Positions 29,567 through 38,834 of a stretch of 64,000 nt of DNA are shown piece by piece. Both the position numbers and the translations under genes were made by a program. How positions within the stretch are numbered: position 1 is the first letter of the stretch; the number at the start of each line of letters is the position of its first letter. Under the pieces are notes generated by a model that was not told where the DNA came from, did no database searches, and worked only from the letters and a program-made list of their open reading frames with translations. This stretch comes from Marivita geojedonensis (GTDB lineage Bacteria > Pseudomonadota > Alphaproteobacteria > Rhodobacterales > Rhodobacteraceae), in the NCBI RefSeq assembly GCF_002115805.1, contig NZ_JFKC01000017.1:18621-82620 (forward strand), written 5' to 3'.

Positions 29567-29896
29567 ATGCTTGTTTTCGATCTATTTTCGAACAAGGCCT
29601 TTTTGGTCATCACTGCCGGTGTCGGCTATGCTGTTGCAACAATCCTGATGAAGCTCGCGTCCCAGGACACGACAACGATCGTCGTCGGCGCAATCGCCCT
29701 CATGTTGGCGGCCGTCGTTACCGCTGAAATCCTCCTCTTGCGTCAGGTCGATCTGGGTCTCGCCTACATTGCCATCATGGCAACCGAGACGCTGCTTGTC
29801 CTCTGCGCAACCTACTTCGTGGGGCAACCGCTCAGCAGTCGCGAACTTGCCGGAGGTGCGTTGGTCGTGGCGGGCGTTATCGTCGTCAGCATGTGA
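29567..29896 (+). CDS. SMR/DMT-like four-helix membrane protein
   Basis: 109 residues with four hydrophobic helices in the small multidrug resistance layout: GYAVATILMKLAS in helix 1, LRQVDLGLAYIAIMATE in helix 3, and GGALVVAGVIVVSM at the end. The membrane glutamate that drives exchange in EmrE is replaced here: eight residues before the Lys of LMK lies a Tyr. Glutamates do occur elsewhere (TAEILL, MATETLL). It is thus an SMR-like protein of unknown transport activity. It ends in a hairpin shared with the ABC permease. Confidence 0.7.
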   Translation: MLVFDLFSNKAFLVITAGVGYAVATILMKLASQDTTTIVVGAIALMLAAVVTAEILLLRQVDLGLAYIAIMATETLLVLCATYFVGQPLSSRELAGGALVVAGVIVVSM

Positions 29897-29940
29897 CACG
29901 CAAAAACAGCCTGCGGGCTTTGACCCGCAGGCAGTGTCAC
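29893..29940. terminator. Nested hairpin between convergent genes
   Basis: GCCTGCGGG (29909-29917) pairs with CCCGCAGGC (29924-29932), and the outer words GTGACAC (29893-29899) and GTGTCAC (29934-29940) pair too. The outer arms overlap the stop codons of both convergent genes. No T-run; probably a bidirectional transcription barrier. Confidence 0.6.
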
Positions 29941-30698
29941 TGACGGATGCGCCAGCCTGTCTTGAAGATCAGCCAGATGATCGCAAGGCAGAGCAACGTA
30001 AAGCCCGCGATCGCCAGAAGGCTCAGACCGATGGGCACATCGGCCAGTCCGAAGAACGACCAGCGGAAGCCCGACACAAGGTACACCACCGGGTTGAAGA
30101 ACGAGATCGTCTGCCACACCGGTGGCAGCATCGAGATCGAATAGAACGACCCGCCAAGGAACACCAAAGGTGTGACCACCAAGAGCGGGATCAGCTGCAG
30201 CTGTTCGAAATTACCGGCCCAGATGCCGATGATGAACCCGAACAGCGCAAAGCTGAGACAGGTCAGCACAAGGAAGGCCAGCATCGCAAGCGGGTGCTGG
30301 ATGCTCAGATCAACGAAAAGCGCCGAGGTAGCAAGGATCACCACCCCGATGAACAGCGCCTTTGTCGCCGCCGCACCGACATAGCCCAGAACGATTTCCA
30401 GAAAGTTGATCGGCGCGGACAGCAGTTCGTAGATCGTGCCGATGAATTTCGGGAAGTAAATCCCGAAAGACGCGTTGGAAATCGCCTGCGTCATCACCGA
30501 CAGCATGATCAGCCCCGGCACGATGAACGCGCCGTAGGACACACCCTCGACCTGATCGATCTGGCTGCCGATGGCGGCACCAAAGACCACGAAATACAGC
30601 GAGGTCGAAATCACCGGAGACACGAAGCTCTGCAACAGCGTTCGGAAAAAGCGCGACATCTCGAAGACATAGATCGCGCGGATGGCCTGCCAGTTCAT
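29937..30698 (-). CDS. ABC-2 type exporter permease (YadH-like)
   Basis: 253 residues with six hydrophobic helices and the ABC-2 membrane signature ([23 protein letters not shown] region, [38 protein letters not shown]). It overlaps the ATPase gene by four bases and forms a YadGH-type exporter. Such exporters move lipids, polysaccharides or drugs; the substrate is unknown. Confidence 0.85.
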   Translation of the reverse strand: MNWQAIRAIYVFEMSRFFRTLLQSFVSPVISTSLYFVVFGAAIGSQIDQVEGVSYGAFIVPGLIMLSVMTQAISNASFGIYFPKFIGTIYELLSAPINFLEIVLGYVGAAATKALFIGVVILATSALFVDLSIQHPLAMLAFLVLTCLSFALFGFIIGIWAGNFEQLQLIPLLVVTPLVFLGGSFYSISMLPPVWQTISFFNPVVYLVSGFRWSFFGLADVPIGLSLLAIAGFTLLCLAIIWLIFKTGWRIRQ

Positions 30699-31627
30699 GC
30701 CGCATCCTCCTGTTTGGACACCAGCCCGACGAAAATATCCTCAAGCGAGTTCTGCCGAGTCTGCAGGTCCCGCAGCACCAGACCCGCCTCGCTCACTTCG
30801 CGGATCAGCGTTGCGATCCCGGTGCGGTCCTGCGCGGTGTCGTAGCAATACACCAACACCTGCCCGTCCTCTTCGATCCGCAGACCCCGATCAGCCAAAG
30901 CCTCGGGCAACGCGTCAACCGGATCGTGCAATTCGATCCGCAATTCCTTCTGTCCCAACCGCGTCATCAGCGCGGTCTTTTCCTCGACCAGCAGAATTTC
31001 ACCCTTGTTGATCACCCCAATCCGGTCGGCAATCGCCTCGGCCTCTTCGATGTAATGAGTGGTCAGGATGATCGTCACACCGGCCTCTTTCAGCCCGGCC
31101 ACGATCTCCCACATGTCGCGGCGCAACTCGACATCGACACCCGCTGTCGGCTCATCCAGAAACAGCACACGCGGCTCATGAGCGAGAGCCTTGGCAATCA
31201 GCACCCGCCGCTTCATCCCACCGGACAATTCCATGATCCGGTTGTCGCGTTTGTCCCAGAGCGAGAGTTCCCGCAGGATGCGCTCCAGCAGCGCATCATC
31301 CTTGGGTTTACCAAACAGCCCGCGCGAAAACCGAACCGTGTTCATCACCCGCTCGAACGGCTCCAGATTGATCTCCTGCGGCACCAGACCCACCAGCGAC
31401 CGCGCGCCGCGATAGTCCGTGACAACGTCATGCCCGCCCACGATGATCGTGCCGGAGGTCGGCTGCGTGATCCCGCAGATCGTCGAAATGAGCGTCGTCT
31501 TGCCCGCGCCGTTGGGGCCAAGCAGCGCCAGAATCTCGCCTTCGTGAATATCGAGCGATGCGCCTTTCAGGGCTTCGAACCCATCTTTGTAGGCTTTGCG
31601 GACATTGCTGATCCGGACCATCGGCAT
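30695..31627 (-). CDS. ABC transporter ATP-binding protein (YadG-like)
   Basis: 310 residues: Walker [10 protein letters not shown] near residue 38, Q-loop [10 protein letters not shown], signature [10 protein letters not shown], Walker [14 protein letters not shown], and His switch [10 protein letters not shown], followed by a C-terminal extension of about 80 residues seen in this subfamily. AGGAGGG precedes the ATG at a normal distance. It powers the permease encoded by the overlapping downstream gene. Confidence 0.9.
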   Translation of the reverse strand: MPMVRISNVRKAYKDGFEALKGASLDIHEGEILALLGPNGAGKTTLISTICGITQPTSGTIIVGGHDVVTDYRGARSLVGLVPQEINLEPFERVMNTVRFSRGLFGKPKDDALLERILRELSLWDKRDNRIMELSGGMKRRVLIAKALAHEPRVLFLDEPTAGVDVELRRDMWEIVAGLKEAGVTIILTTHYIEEAEAIADRIGVINKGEILLVEEKTALMTRLGQKELRIELHDPVDALPEALADRGLRIEEDGQVLVYCYDTAQDRTGIATLIREVSEAGLVLRDLQTRQNSLEDIFVGLVSKQEDAA

Positions 31628-31775
31628 GACGCGGCCCTCCTTTTCAAACGGACAGAGGACTTACCTAATACAGCGCCCGCCAGACGCAATCCCGATTGCC
31701 GTGCATCAGAACGCAAGAGGTGTGCAGGTCGTTTTTGGACCTGACGTTTCTGCCCGCTGCGCCTATGGCTGGGTC

Positions 31776-32756
31776 ATGACCTCCCAATCCGACTCGAACG
31801 TTGCGCGTGGCATCACGTTGATCTGCATCGGCGTCTTTGCCATTTCGATCAACGACATGCTGATCAAGGCGCTGTCCGGTGGCTACCCGCTGCACCAGAT
31901 CGTGTTCACGCGCACGGCCATCGGGATCTTCTTCTCCGCTCTGATGCTGCATCTTGAAGGCGGGCTGTCGCTCCTGCGCACCAGCCGCCCCGGCCTGCAT
32001 GTTCTGCGCGGGCTGACACTGGTCGCTGCAAACATGACCTTCTTCGCCTCGCTGGCGGTCCTGCCGCTTGGCCTGACCACCGCGCTATTCTTCGTCGGCC
32101 CGCTTTTCATCACGCTGTTCAGCTTTCTCTTCCTCGGGGAAAAGGTCGGCCCGCTGCGGCTCGGCGCGATCGTCTTCGGCTTTCTCGGCGTGATCGTCAT
32201 GCAGGAACCGTGGGGCGACGGCTCTGTCTACGGGCCACCGTGGCTCTTTGCTCTGCCCATGATCGCCGCGTCGCTTTATGCCGCGATGGCCGTGATGACC
32301 CGAGCACTGGGGGTCAAGAGCACCGCCGCCGCACTGACCATCTACAACCAGCTGATGTTTCTCGCGGTCTCATCGCTGTTCTTCCTGATCGTCGGGGACG
32401 GCAAGGCCGATCCCGGCCCCGATGCACCCAGCCTGCACTTCCTGCTGCGCGCCTGGGTCTGGCCCGGCAATCAGGACTGGCCGCTCTTCATCCTGACGGG
32501 CATCTGCAACGGCATCATCGCCTATTGCGTCACTGCGGCGTACCGCATGGCCCCGTCGGCCAGCATCGCGCCCTTCGAATATATCGGCCTGCCACTGGCG
32601 ATCTTCTGGGGTTGGCTGTTCTTTGCCGAATGGCCCACACCCGCGATCTGGGCAGGTTGCGCGATGATCCTCGGCGCGGGCCTTTTCGTATTCCTGCGCG
32701 AGCGTCAGAAGGGCAAGGTCATCGTCCCAAAACGCCCCGGCAGCCGCACGGGCTGA
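31776..32756 (+). CDS. EamA/DMT-superfamily transporter
   Basis: 326 residues from the ATG at 31776; longer in-frame starts read through the divergent ABC promoter. Ten hydrophobic helices in two EamA repeats (first: ITLICIGVFAISINDMLIKALSGG; second: SIAPFEYIGLPLAIFWGWLFFAEWP). Family members export amino acids and other metabolites. The substrate is not predictable. The stop lies within a terminator-like hairpin. Confidence 0.85.
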   Translation: MTSQSDSNVARGITLICIGVFAISINDMLIKALSGGYPLHQIVFTRTAIGIFFSALMLHLEGGLSLLRTSRPGLHVLRGLTLVAANMTFFASLAVLPLGLTTALFFVGPLFITLFSFLFLGEKVGPLRLGAIVFGFLGVIVMQEPWGDGSVYGPPWLFALPMIAASLYAAMAVMTRALGVKSTAAALTIYNQLMFLAVSSLFFLIVGDGKADPGPDAPSLHFLLRAWVWPGNQDWPLFILTGICNGIIAYCVTAAYRMAPSASIAPFEYIGLPLAIFWGWLFFAEWPTPAIWAGCAMILGAGLFVFLRERQKGKVIVPKRPGSRTG

Positions 32757-32779
32757 CACCTCCGGTATCGGAGGTGTCA
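32754..32779. terminator. Ten-pair hairpin between EamA gene and hemE
   Basis: TGACACCTCC (32754-32763) and GGAGGTGTCA (32770-32779) form a perfect stem with loop GGTATC; the first arm contains the EamA stop. On the plus strand AAAAC follows, not a T-run, so function is less sure. Confidence 0.6.
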
Positions 32780-32805
32780 AAACGCGTTCACGGGTTTTGG
32801 CGGGT

Positions 32806-33840
32806 TCAGGCGCCGCGCACCGTGTCGATCATAAGTTTCACGTTCTCGGGGTCTGCATCCGGCGTGATCCCGTGACCAAGATTGAAGATATGCGGCCCGT
32901 TCTTGAGCGCATCCACAACCTTGCGGGTCTCATCGACCAACTCCTGCCCGCCTGTCACCATGTGGCGCGAGGCCAGATTGCCCTGCACACAGCCACCCGG
33001 CTGAACATGCTCGGCCACCCATTCCGGCGTCACGCTGTCATCGACGGCGACGCAGTCCGCGCCGGTTGCTGCGTGGAACCCGATATACCCGTCGCCCGCC
33101 TGACGCGGGAAGGCAATCACGGGAATCCCCGGATGACGGCGCTTGATCTCTTCGGTGATGACCTTGGCGGGGTACTTGGCGTAGCGCTCGAAATCGTCGC
33201 CCTTGAGCGATCCGGCCCAGCTGTCGAAAATCTTGACCACCTCGGCACCCGCGTCGATCTGCGCCGACAGGTAGTCGATTGTGCTTTCGGTCAGCCGTTC
33301 AAGAATGGCCTCGAACAGCGCGCGGTTTTCTTCCTTGAGCGCATGCGCCGGCCCCTGATCGGGCGTGCCGCGCCCTGCGATCATATAGGTGGCCACCGTC
33401 CACGGCGCTCCGGCAAAGCCGATCAGCGTGGTTTCTTCCGGCAATTCGCGGCGCAGGATGCGCACGGTCTCGTAGACCGGGTTGAGCGTGTCGTGGATCA
33501 TCTCGCCCTTGCCCAGCTTGTCGAACTCGGCCTGCGTGGTGATCGTCGACAGGCGCGGGCCTTCGCCCGTCACAAACCAAAGATCCGCGCCCAGCGCCTG
33601 CGGCAAGAGCAGAATGTCGGCAAACAGGATCGCCGCATCGAAGCCGTAGCGGCGGATCGGCTGCAAGGTGACCTCGGCGGCCAGCTCGGAATTGTAGCAG
33701 AGCGACAGGAAATCCCCGGCCTGCGCGCGGGTCGCGCGGTATTCGGGCAGGTAACGTCCGGCCTGACGCATCATCCAGATCGGCGGGGTCGGAAGAGTTT
33801 CGCCCGCAAGGGCACGGAGGATGGTTTTTGTCTGGCTCAT
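32806..33840 (-). CDS. hemE: Uroporphyrinogen decarboxylase
   Basis: 344 residues from the ATG at 33840. Signature motifs are [17 protein letters not shown] near residue 18, ILLLPQALG with nearby catalytic Asp ([10 protein letters not shown]), [14 protein letters not shown], and [14 protein letters not shown]. HemE removes four acetate carboxylates to give coproporphyrinogen III. It is divergent from hemC, and the shared region carries a TGT-N12-ACA site. The longer in-frame extension toward 33903 lacks a ribosome site. Confidence 0.97.
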   Translation of the reverse strand: MSQTKTILRALAGETLPTPPIWMMRQAGRYLPEYRATRAQAGDFLSLCYNSELAAEVTLQPIRRYGFDAAILFADILLLPQALGADLWFVTGEGPRLSTITTQAEFDKLGKGEMIHDTLNPVYETVRILRRELPEETTLIGFAGAPWTVATYMIAGRGTPDQGPAHALKEENRALFEAILERLTESTIDYLSAQIDAGAEVVKIFDSWAGSLKGDDFERYAKYPAKVITEEIKRRHPGIPVIAFPRQAGDGYIGFHAATGADCVAVDDSVTPEWVAEHVQPGGCVQGNLASRHMVTGGQELVDETRKVVDALKNGPHIFNLGHGITPDADPENVKLMIDTVRGA

Positions 33841-33888
33841 CAGGTCTTTCCTTGTCACTAGCCTTCGGATCAACCCTCTAAAGCCATA

Positions 33889-33924
33889 TGTCAAGACAAG
33901 CATGGTTGTCAGGACAAGTTTACA
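33889..33924. promoter_or_regulatory. PpsR-like site and tandem dyads in the hemE-hemC promoter
   Basis: The words TGTCAAGACAAG (33889-33900) and TGTCAGGACAAG (33907-33918) are repeated 18 bases apart, each containing a TGTC-NN-GACA dyad. From the second, TGT (33907-33909)-N12-ACA (33922-33924) exactly matches the PpsR/CrtJ half-site rule. In Rhodobacter, hemC and hemE belong to the PpsR/CrtJ regulon. The chance of a single match in 100 bases is not negligible. Confidence 0.45.
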
Positions 33925-33941
33925 CGCATAAAGATCGATTC

Positions 33942-34904
33942 ATGACGATAGACCTGCCCACACCCGACCAACCCCTGAACATCGGCACCCGCGGTTCCCC
34001 GCTGGCATTGGCTCAGGCCTACGAAACCCGCGAACGCCTGTCCAAGGCCTTCGATCTGCCGTTCGAGGCGTTCAACATCGTGGTCATCAAGACCACCGGT
34101 GACGACCGCACGCTGATCGATGCGGACCGCCCGCTCAAGGAGATCGGCAACAAGGGTCTCTTCACCAAGGAAATCGAAGAAGCGATGCTCGAAGGCCGGA
34201 TCGATATTGCCGTGCATTCGATGAAGGACATGCCCGTGGCACAGCCCGAGGGTCTGATGCTCGACTGCTACCTGCCGCGTGAAGACGTGCGCGATGCGTT
34301 CATCTCACATAATGTCACGCGCATCGCCGACCTGCCCTCGGGCGCGATTGTCGGCACATCGTCGCTGCGTCGCCGGGCACAGCTGATGAACCGCCGGCCC
34401 GACCTCAACGTGGTCGAATTCCGGGGCAACCTGCAGACGCGCCTGAAAAAGCTCGAAGACGGAGTGGCCTCCTGCACGTTCCTCGCCATGGCAGGTCTGA
34501 ACCGGCTCAAGATGGACGACGTTCCCAAGACCGCCATCGAAACCGACGACATGCTGCCCGCCGTAGCCCAGGGCGCAATCGGCATCGAACGCCGGGTGAA
34601 CGATGAGCGCGCCGCACAGATGCTGGCTGCGATCCACGACACGCCCACAGGCCAACGCCTCGCCGCCGAACGCGCGTTCCTTGAAGCGCTGGACGGCTCC
34701 TGTGAAACGCCGATTGCCGGTCTTGCCGAACTTGACGGCGACACGCTCCGCCTGCGCGGCGAGGTGCTGCGTCCGGACGGGTCAGAGGCACATGCGGACG
34801 AAATCAGCGGACCAATCGCAAACGGTGCCGAGATGGGCAAAACCCTCGCCCGCACGCTTCTCGACCGCGCGGGTCCGGGCTTCTTCGACTGGCACGGCGC
34901 ATAA
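33942..34904 (+). CDS. hemC: Porphobilinogen deaminase
   Basis: 320 residues from the ATG at 33942. Motifs: IGTRGSPLALAQA near residue 15, KEIGNKGLFTKEIEEAML, SLRRRAQLMNRRPDL, AQGAIGIERR, and the dipyrromethane cofactor Cys in LDGSCETPIAGLA near 255. It polymerises four porphobilinogens into hydroxymethylbilane. The start has only a weak ribosome site (AAGATCG). Divergent from hemE. Confidence 0.96.
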   Translation: MTIDLPTPDQPLNIGTRGSPLALAQAYETRERLSKAFDLPFEAFNIVVIKTTGDDRTLIDADRPLKEIGNKGLFTKEIEEAMLEGRIDIAVHSMKDMPVAQPEGLMLDCYLPREDVRDAFISHNVTRIADLPSGAIVGTSSLRRRAQLMNRRPDLNVVEFRGNLQTRLKKLEDGVASCTFLAMAGLNRLKMDDVPKTAIETDDMLPAVAQGAIGIERRVNDERAAQMLAAIHDTPTGQRLAAERAFLEALDGSCETPIAGLAELDGDTLRLRGEVLRPDGSEAHADEISGPIANGAEMGKTLARTLLDRAGPGFFDWHGA

Positions 34905-34909
34905 AGCCT

Positions 34910-34928
34910 GTGCCGGTCACTCCGGCAC
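34910..34928. terminator. Hairpin between hemC and DUF4198 gene
   Basis: GTGCCGG (34910-34916) and CCGGCAC (34922-34928) form a seven-pair stem; the loop TCACT holds the minus-strand stop of the DUF4198 gene. Likely a bidirectional terminator. Confidence 0.55.
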
Positions 34929-35723
34929 GGCAAAAGTCAGCGATGCCCAAAGGCTTTCCCAAACCGGGTCATTCTCGGCCTTCGCTTCAAGCGGTCGCAG
35001 AACCACCGCATCGGCCAGATAGGCATGGCCCGGCTGCACAGGCAGGCGCACACGTCCCTCGGCATCCGTTCGATGCAGGGTCACGTCGACCTCTCCTCCG
35101 GGTGCCATGTCAAAGAGTTCAACCTGCGCATCCGCGCGCGGTTCGCCATTATAGAGAACCCGGATCGGAAACCCGCTGCTCACATCGTCCGTATAGGGGT
35201 TCGCCTCTGCGATGATCTCGGTTTCCAGTCCAACCTCGGCGTCTGCCCCGGCCCCGTCACCCACCGCAATCAGGCTCTTGGCGTAGCGACTGTAGAGCTC
35301 TACGAACCCGGTCTCAGGCAACCCCCGCGCCGCGTGTTCGGCCAGCACACCCTCGAAATCCTTGTGCTCGACGAAATTCACGAATTTCTGCCACTCGCGA
35401 TAGGTCAGCGTATAGTCACGGGTCTGGTGAATGATCACACACAGCCCGTCGCGCGGTGCCTCGAAGTTCAAGGCAGGCCGGTCGCCGGCACGCCCGGGGA
35501 CCGCAGCCACCTCATCGCCGCAGCGCGTATCGAAGCGTTCGAAATTGCGGGGCAGATAGGATTGCTCTGCCCCGCCAAAGTTCTCGCCCACCCGGAGTGT
35601 TGCCACGAGCGGTCCGCCCGGCGGCACCTGATAGGCTTCGGGCGCGATCCAGAATTCGTGCGCCACGACCGGCGCCGGAAGCAGCGCGACGGTCAGGGCC
35701 AGAAAGGTGTTGCGGACTGTCAT
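34917..35723 (-). CDS. DUF4198 exported protein
   Basis: 268 residues with a signal peptide (TVRNTFLALTVALLPAPVVA) followed directly by HEFWIAP, the N-terminal His motif of DUF4198 proteins, and later a carboxypeptidase-regulatory-like beta domain (GFPIRVLYNGEPRADAQVELFD). Family members are often linked to nickel or cobalt uptake and the mature N-terminal His could bind metal, but no metal transporter is adjacent. It overlaps the SRPBCC gene by four bases. Confidence 0.75.
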   Translation of the reverse strand: MTVRNTFLALTVALLPAPVVAHEFWIAPEAYQVPPGGPLVATLRVGENFGGAEQSYLPRNFERFDTRCGDEVAAVPGRAGDRPALNFEAPRDGLCVIIHQTRDYTLTYREWQKFVNFVEHKDFEGVLAEHAARGLPETGFVELYSRYAKSLIAVGDGAGADAEVGLETEIIAEANPYTDDVSSGFPIRVLYNGEPRADAQVELFDMAPGGEVDVTLHRTDAEGRVRLPVQPGHAYLADAVVLRPLEAKAENDPVWESLWASLTFAVPE

Positions 35724-36187
35724 GCGGAACGTGCCACCTTGCTTTCGATATCACGCGCATAATCGGCCATACGCTTTTTAACCTTCTTGTTGATGCCCGA
35801 CCGCGCCAGCTTGAAGGACTGCACGAGAAGCCGCGCCGACAGGGTCTTTGGCGCCATCTTGAACACCAGATTCACCCGCGTCCGGTTTGGCGACAACGGC
35901 ACCAGTTCGATTCGGGTATTGGTTTCCAGACCACCCGAGGCGCCCGAAAAGGCAAGCAGCTGTGGCGCATCAAGTTCTTCCAGAGCGATATTCGCCGTGC
36001 GCTCTTTGCCGCGAAACCGAAATTTTGCCTCCCAGCCCTCGCCCGGCTGAGGCATCGCTCCGCGATAGCTGCGCCGCACGTCGATTCCCCGCCGCATCGC
36101 CCGGCGTTCCAGAACGTCAAAAGCGGTCAATTCAGCGAAGACGTGCTCCATCGGGGCCTCGACATCTTCGGTTGCGGTCACTTGCAT
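35720..36187 (-). CDS. SRPBCC/START-like domain protein
   Basis: 155 residues. The start MQVTATEDVEAPMEHVFAELTAFDVLERRAMRRG and the later alternation of strands (WEAKFRFRGKERTANIALEEL) match SRPBCC (polyketide cyclase-like) hydrophobic-ligand domains. The ligand is unknown. Its stop overlaps the start of the DUF4198 gene (ATGA), so the two are co-translated, but a functional link is not evident. Confidence 0.7.
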   Translation of the reverse strand: MQVTATEDVEAPMEHVFAELTAFDVLERRAMRRGIDVRRSYRGAMPQPGEGWEAKFRFRGKERTANIALEELDAPQLLAFSGASGGLETNTRIELVPLSPNRTRVNLVFKMAPKTLSARLLVQSFKLARSGINKKVKKRMADYARDIESKVARSA

Positions 36188-36226
36188 CGGATTGTCCCTG
36201 GTTACGCGGTTAAACCTAAACTTGCG

Positions 36227-37195
36227 TCAATCCAGCGTATCGGCAAGCCAATTGCGCAGCAAAAAATGTGCAATCGCACCTTTTCGCGCCGGCAAGAGCC
36301 CCTGTCTCAGACCTGCCAGCGCATCCATCACGTCCTCCCGACTGGCCCAAAGCGCGTCTTCGATCTCGACCGGATCGATATTGATGTCATCCGACAGGGC
36401 AATACCCTGACAGCCGAACATCAAAGACGCGGGAAACGGCCACGGCTGGCTGGACAGATAACGCACCTCGCCCACCCGGACACCCGCCTCTTCCCAGACC
36501 TCCCTGCGAACCGCAGCCTCAATGGTCTCACCCGGCTCGACGAACCCGGCGAGGCAGGAATACATGCCCTCGGGCCATCCGGGTGACCGGCCCAGAAGCA
36601 CCTTGTTGCCATGGGTGATGAGCATGATCACGACCGGATCGGTCCTGGGGAAATGGCTTGCCCCGCAGGCCTGACATACCCTCTGCCACCCAGCCTGCGT
36701 GACATCGCTCTGCGCGCCGCACCGGGCACAGAACCCATGTGTCTCATGCCAGCCGAGAATCGCCTTGGCCGTTGCCGCAAGCTCTGCATCCCGCGGGGAC
36801 AGAGCCGTCATCACGCTGCGCAATTCGGCAAAACCGTGATCGTCCGGCAAGGTCGGATGGCGCTGTTCGCTTCGATCGATGAACGCCCCCACCTCGCTGA
36901 TGTCCTCGTCCGGCACCCAGGCCGAAATGTCATGCGCAAACCGCGCCGCGCCGTCTTCACGGCCCAGAAGAATCGGGGACTCGCGCGCTTCTTTCAGAAT
37001 CGGGTGATCCAGCGGGAGCCGCACAAGACTGCGCTCCGATCCCTCTCCGGTCAGCAGCGGCTTGCCTTTCCACAGCACAATGGTTCGGGTCGCCGGGTCC
37101 TGCAGAACCGCCGCAAGCGCCGGAACGTCGCCACGCAGCTCTGCCGCGCGATCAAGCGCCGATCCGCCAAAGGTCACCTGCTCTGCCGTGCGCAT
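36227..37195 (-). CDS. nudC: NudC NAD(+)/NADH diphosphatase
   Basis: 322 residues from the ATG at 37195. A zinc ribbon with four Cys (FCARCG ... RVCQACG) near 180 is followed by the Nudix box GFVEPGETIEAAVRREVWEEAG and the NADH-specific SQPWPFPASLM motif. NudC hydrolyses NAD(H) and removes NAD caps from RNA. The N-terminal domain (about 1-110) is the usual extended part. It is divergent from the SRP RNA gene. Confidence 0.95.
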   Translation of the reverse strand: MRTAEQVTFGGSALDRAAELRGDVPALAAVLQDPATRTIVLWKGKPLLTGEGSERSLVRLPLDHPILKEARESPILLGREDGAARFAHDISAWVPDEDISEVGAFIDRSEQRHPTLPDDHGFAELRSVMTALSPRDAELAATAKAILGWHETHGFCARCGAQSDVTQAGWQRVCQACGASHFPRTDPVVIMLITHGNKVLLGRSPGWPEGMYSCLAGFVEPGETIEAAVRREVWEEAGVRVGEVRYLSSQPWPFPASLMFGCQGIALSDDINIDPVEIEDALWASREDVMDALAGLRQGLLPARKGAIAHFLLRNWLADTLD

Positions 37196-37285
37196 TCCGT
37201 TCTGCCCCCTGCTGCTGCCCTTTCGCGATGCCACGTCCCACCGGAAAGAACAATCCACCCGACCGCTTTTGCCCCGCCGGACGGC

Positions 37286-37314
37286 TTGCAATCCGATGGA
37301 CCTTTGCCTATGTG
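37286..37314 (+). promoter_or_regulatory. Candidate ffs promoter
   Basis: TTGCAA (37286-37291) and TATGTG (37309-37314) are 17 bases apart, with the expected start a few bases further, at the 5' end of the SRP RNA. Confidence 0.45.
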
Positions 37315-37317
37315 ACG

Positions 37318-37418
37318 GGGCGAGAGGTTGGCGCGGGCGAGCACCTCGCCAACCCGGTCAGGTCCGGAAGGAAGCAGCCGTAACGAGCCATGCTTGGGTC
37401 GTTGTCCAGCCTCTCACC
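37318..37418 (+). ncRNA. ffs: Small signal recognition particle RNA (4.5S)
   Basis: The conserved apical hairpin GGTCAGGTCCGGAAGGAAGCAGCC lies at 37356-37379, including the GGAA tetraloop and the Ffh-binding symmetric and asymmetric loops. The ends pair through GAGAGGTTGG (37322-37331) and CCAGCCTCTC (37406-37415), giving about 100 nucleotides, the small bacterial form. It directs the Ffh protein to membrane-protein signal sequences. Exact ends are approximate. Confidence 0.95.
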
Positions 37419-37427
37419 TTACCCCTC

Positions 37428-37937
37428 TCAATCCTCATGGCGCAGGAATGTCGCCGGTTCGCGTTTCGCAGCCTTGGCCCAGGCCATCTGCTCTGCGGTT
37501 TCCACGGCACAGGCGCGCACGGCGCGCAGCCGGTCCAGCGCATCTTCAGGCGCTTCTCCCAACTCGATCATCAGTCGCAGCGCCACCATGCCGGACCGGC
37601 CACAGCCGCCCCGGCAATGGACAAGGATTCGGCCTCCGCCCATCAGCGCCCGACGGGCATTTGCACTGATCTCGGGCCAGGCCTCTTCGAACTCGGCATC
37701 CGGCACACCAAAGTCATGAATCGGCAGATGCTCCCACCGGCATCCGGCATCCACCAGATGCCGCCAAAGGTCCGCCGCACCGGCCGCGACAAGCTCGATC
37801 TCGCTCACAAGTGAGATCACGATGGCCGGCTTCCATTCGATCAGATGCTGCACGTCGCCGGCATAATCCCCGTCCGCACCCGGGATTGGGGAAATCGCAA
37901 GGATGCCCTGACCGGCGGAAACCGCGTAGACGATCAT
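37428..37937 (-). CDS. Dual-specificity-type tyrosine phosphatase
   Basis: 169 residues from the ATG at 37937. The phosphatase P-loop HCRGGCGRSGM (C-x5-R) lies near residue 109, with a general-acid-like Asp in PIHDFGVPD. This is the cysteine-based protein phosphatase fold (kinase-associated phosphatase-like). The substrate is unknown. It follows the YpfJ-like gene with a single base between, so they are probably co-transcribed. Confidence 0.82.
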   Translation of the reverse strand: MIVYAVSAGQGILAISPIPGADGDYAGDVQHLIEWKPAIVISLVSEIELVAAGAADLWRHLVDAGCRWEHLPIHDFGVPDAEFEEAWPEISANARRALMGGGRILVHCRGGCGRSGMVALRLMIELGEAPEDALDRLRAVRACAVETAEQMAWAKAAKREPATFLRHED

Positions 37938-37938
37938 C

Positions 37939-38772
37939 TCAGAGCCTTTGTGCCCCGAACGTGTCGCAACTGCGGATATCGCCGCTCTGATAGCCGGTGG
38001 CAAACCAGCGCGACCGCTGTTCGGACGTGCCATGGGTAAAGGTGTGCGGCTGCGACACACGGCCCGCGCGTTCCTGAAGGTGATCGTCGCCGATCATCCG
38101 GGCCGCATTCAACGCCTCTTCCAGATCGCCGGGTTCAAGCAATCCGTCCACCGACCGCGCCCAGACACCGGAGAGGCAATCGGCCTGCAATTCCAGCCGC
38201 ACCGTCAGCGCATTGGCCTGCGTTTCACCCACGACCTGGCGGCGCTCGTTGACCTGCCCCAGAATCCCAAGCTCGTTCTGAACGTGATGCGCCACCTCAT
38301 GGGCGATCACATAGGCAGCGGCAAAATCGCCGCGCGCGCCAAGCTGTCGGGACAGGGTCGCAAAGAACTGCGTATCCAGATAGGCCTTTTCGTCCGCAGG
38401 ACAGTAGAACGGACCTGTTGCCCCGCTGGCATTGCCACAGGGCGAGGCTGTGACGCTGGAAAACAGCACCAGCACCGGTGGCTCATAGGGGCGGCCGACC
38501 TGTGACGGGAAAATTTCGCCCCAAACCTGTTCCGTTGTTGCCAGCACCCGCGACGAAAACTCGGCCGCGCGTTGTTCCTCAGCGGTCAGTTCACGCGGGG
38601 TCGAGGACGCCTGCGTCGTCTGCTGCAGCAGAGGCGTGACATCGATTCCCGCAAAATAACCGATTGCCAGCACAACCAGCAGGCCAACGCCCCCCAGACC
38701 GGCCTTGCCGCCGCCACCGCTTCGGCGGCGATCCTCAATGTTGCGGCTGCCGCGAATGCCTCTCAGACGCAT
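37939..38772 (-). CDS. YpfJ-like neutral zinc metallopeptidase
   Basis: 277 residues: a basic N-terminus, one transmembrane helix (about 28-44), then the family domain with AYVIAHEVAHHVQ (HExxH), a downstream Glu in LELQADCLSGVWA, and CGNASGATGPFYCPADEKAYLD. These are hallmarks of the YpfJ family, putative zinc peptidases facing the periplasm. The client proteins are unknown. Confidence 0.88.
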   Translation of the reverse strand: MRLRGIRGSRNIEDRRRSGGGGKAGLGGVGLLVVLAIGYFAGIDVTPLLQQTTQASSTPRELTAEEQRAAEFSSRVLATTEQVWGEIFPSQVGRPYEPPVLVLFSSVTASPCGNASGATGPFYCPADEKAYLDTQFFATLSRQLGARGDFAAAYVIAHEVAHHVQNELGILGQVNERRQVVGETQANALTVRLELQADCLSGVWARSVDGLLEPGDLEEALNAARMIGDDHLQERAGRVSQPHTFTHGTSEQRSRWFATGYQSGDIRSCDTFGAQRL

Positions 38773-38834
38773 GTCATCCCCCAGATACGTTCCGGGACAT
38801 GATACACAGGGATTTGACCGGGGATAGCCCCCTG

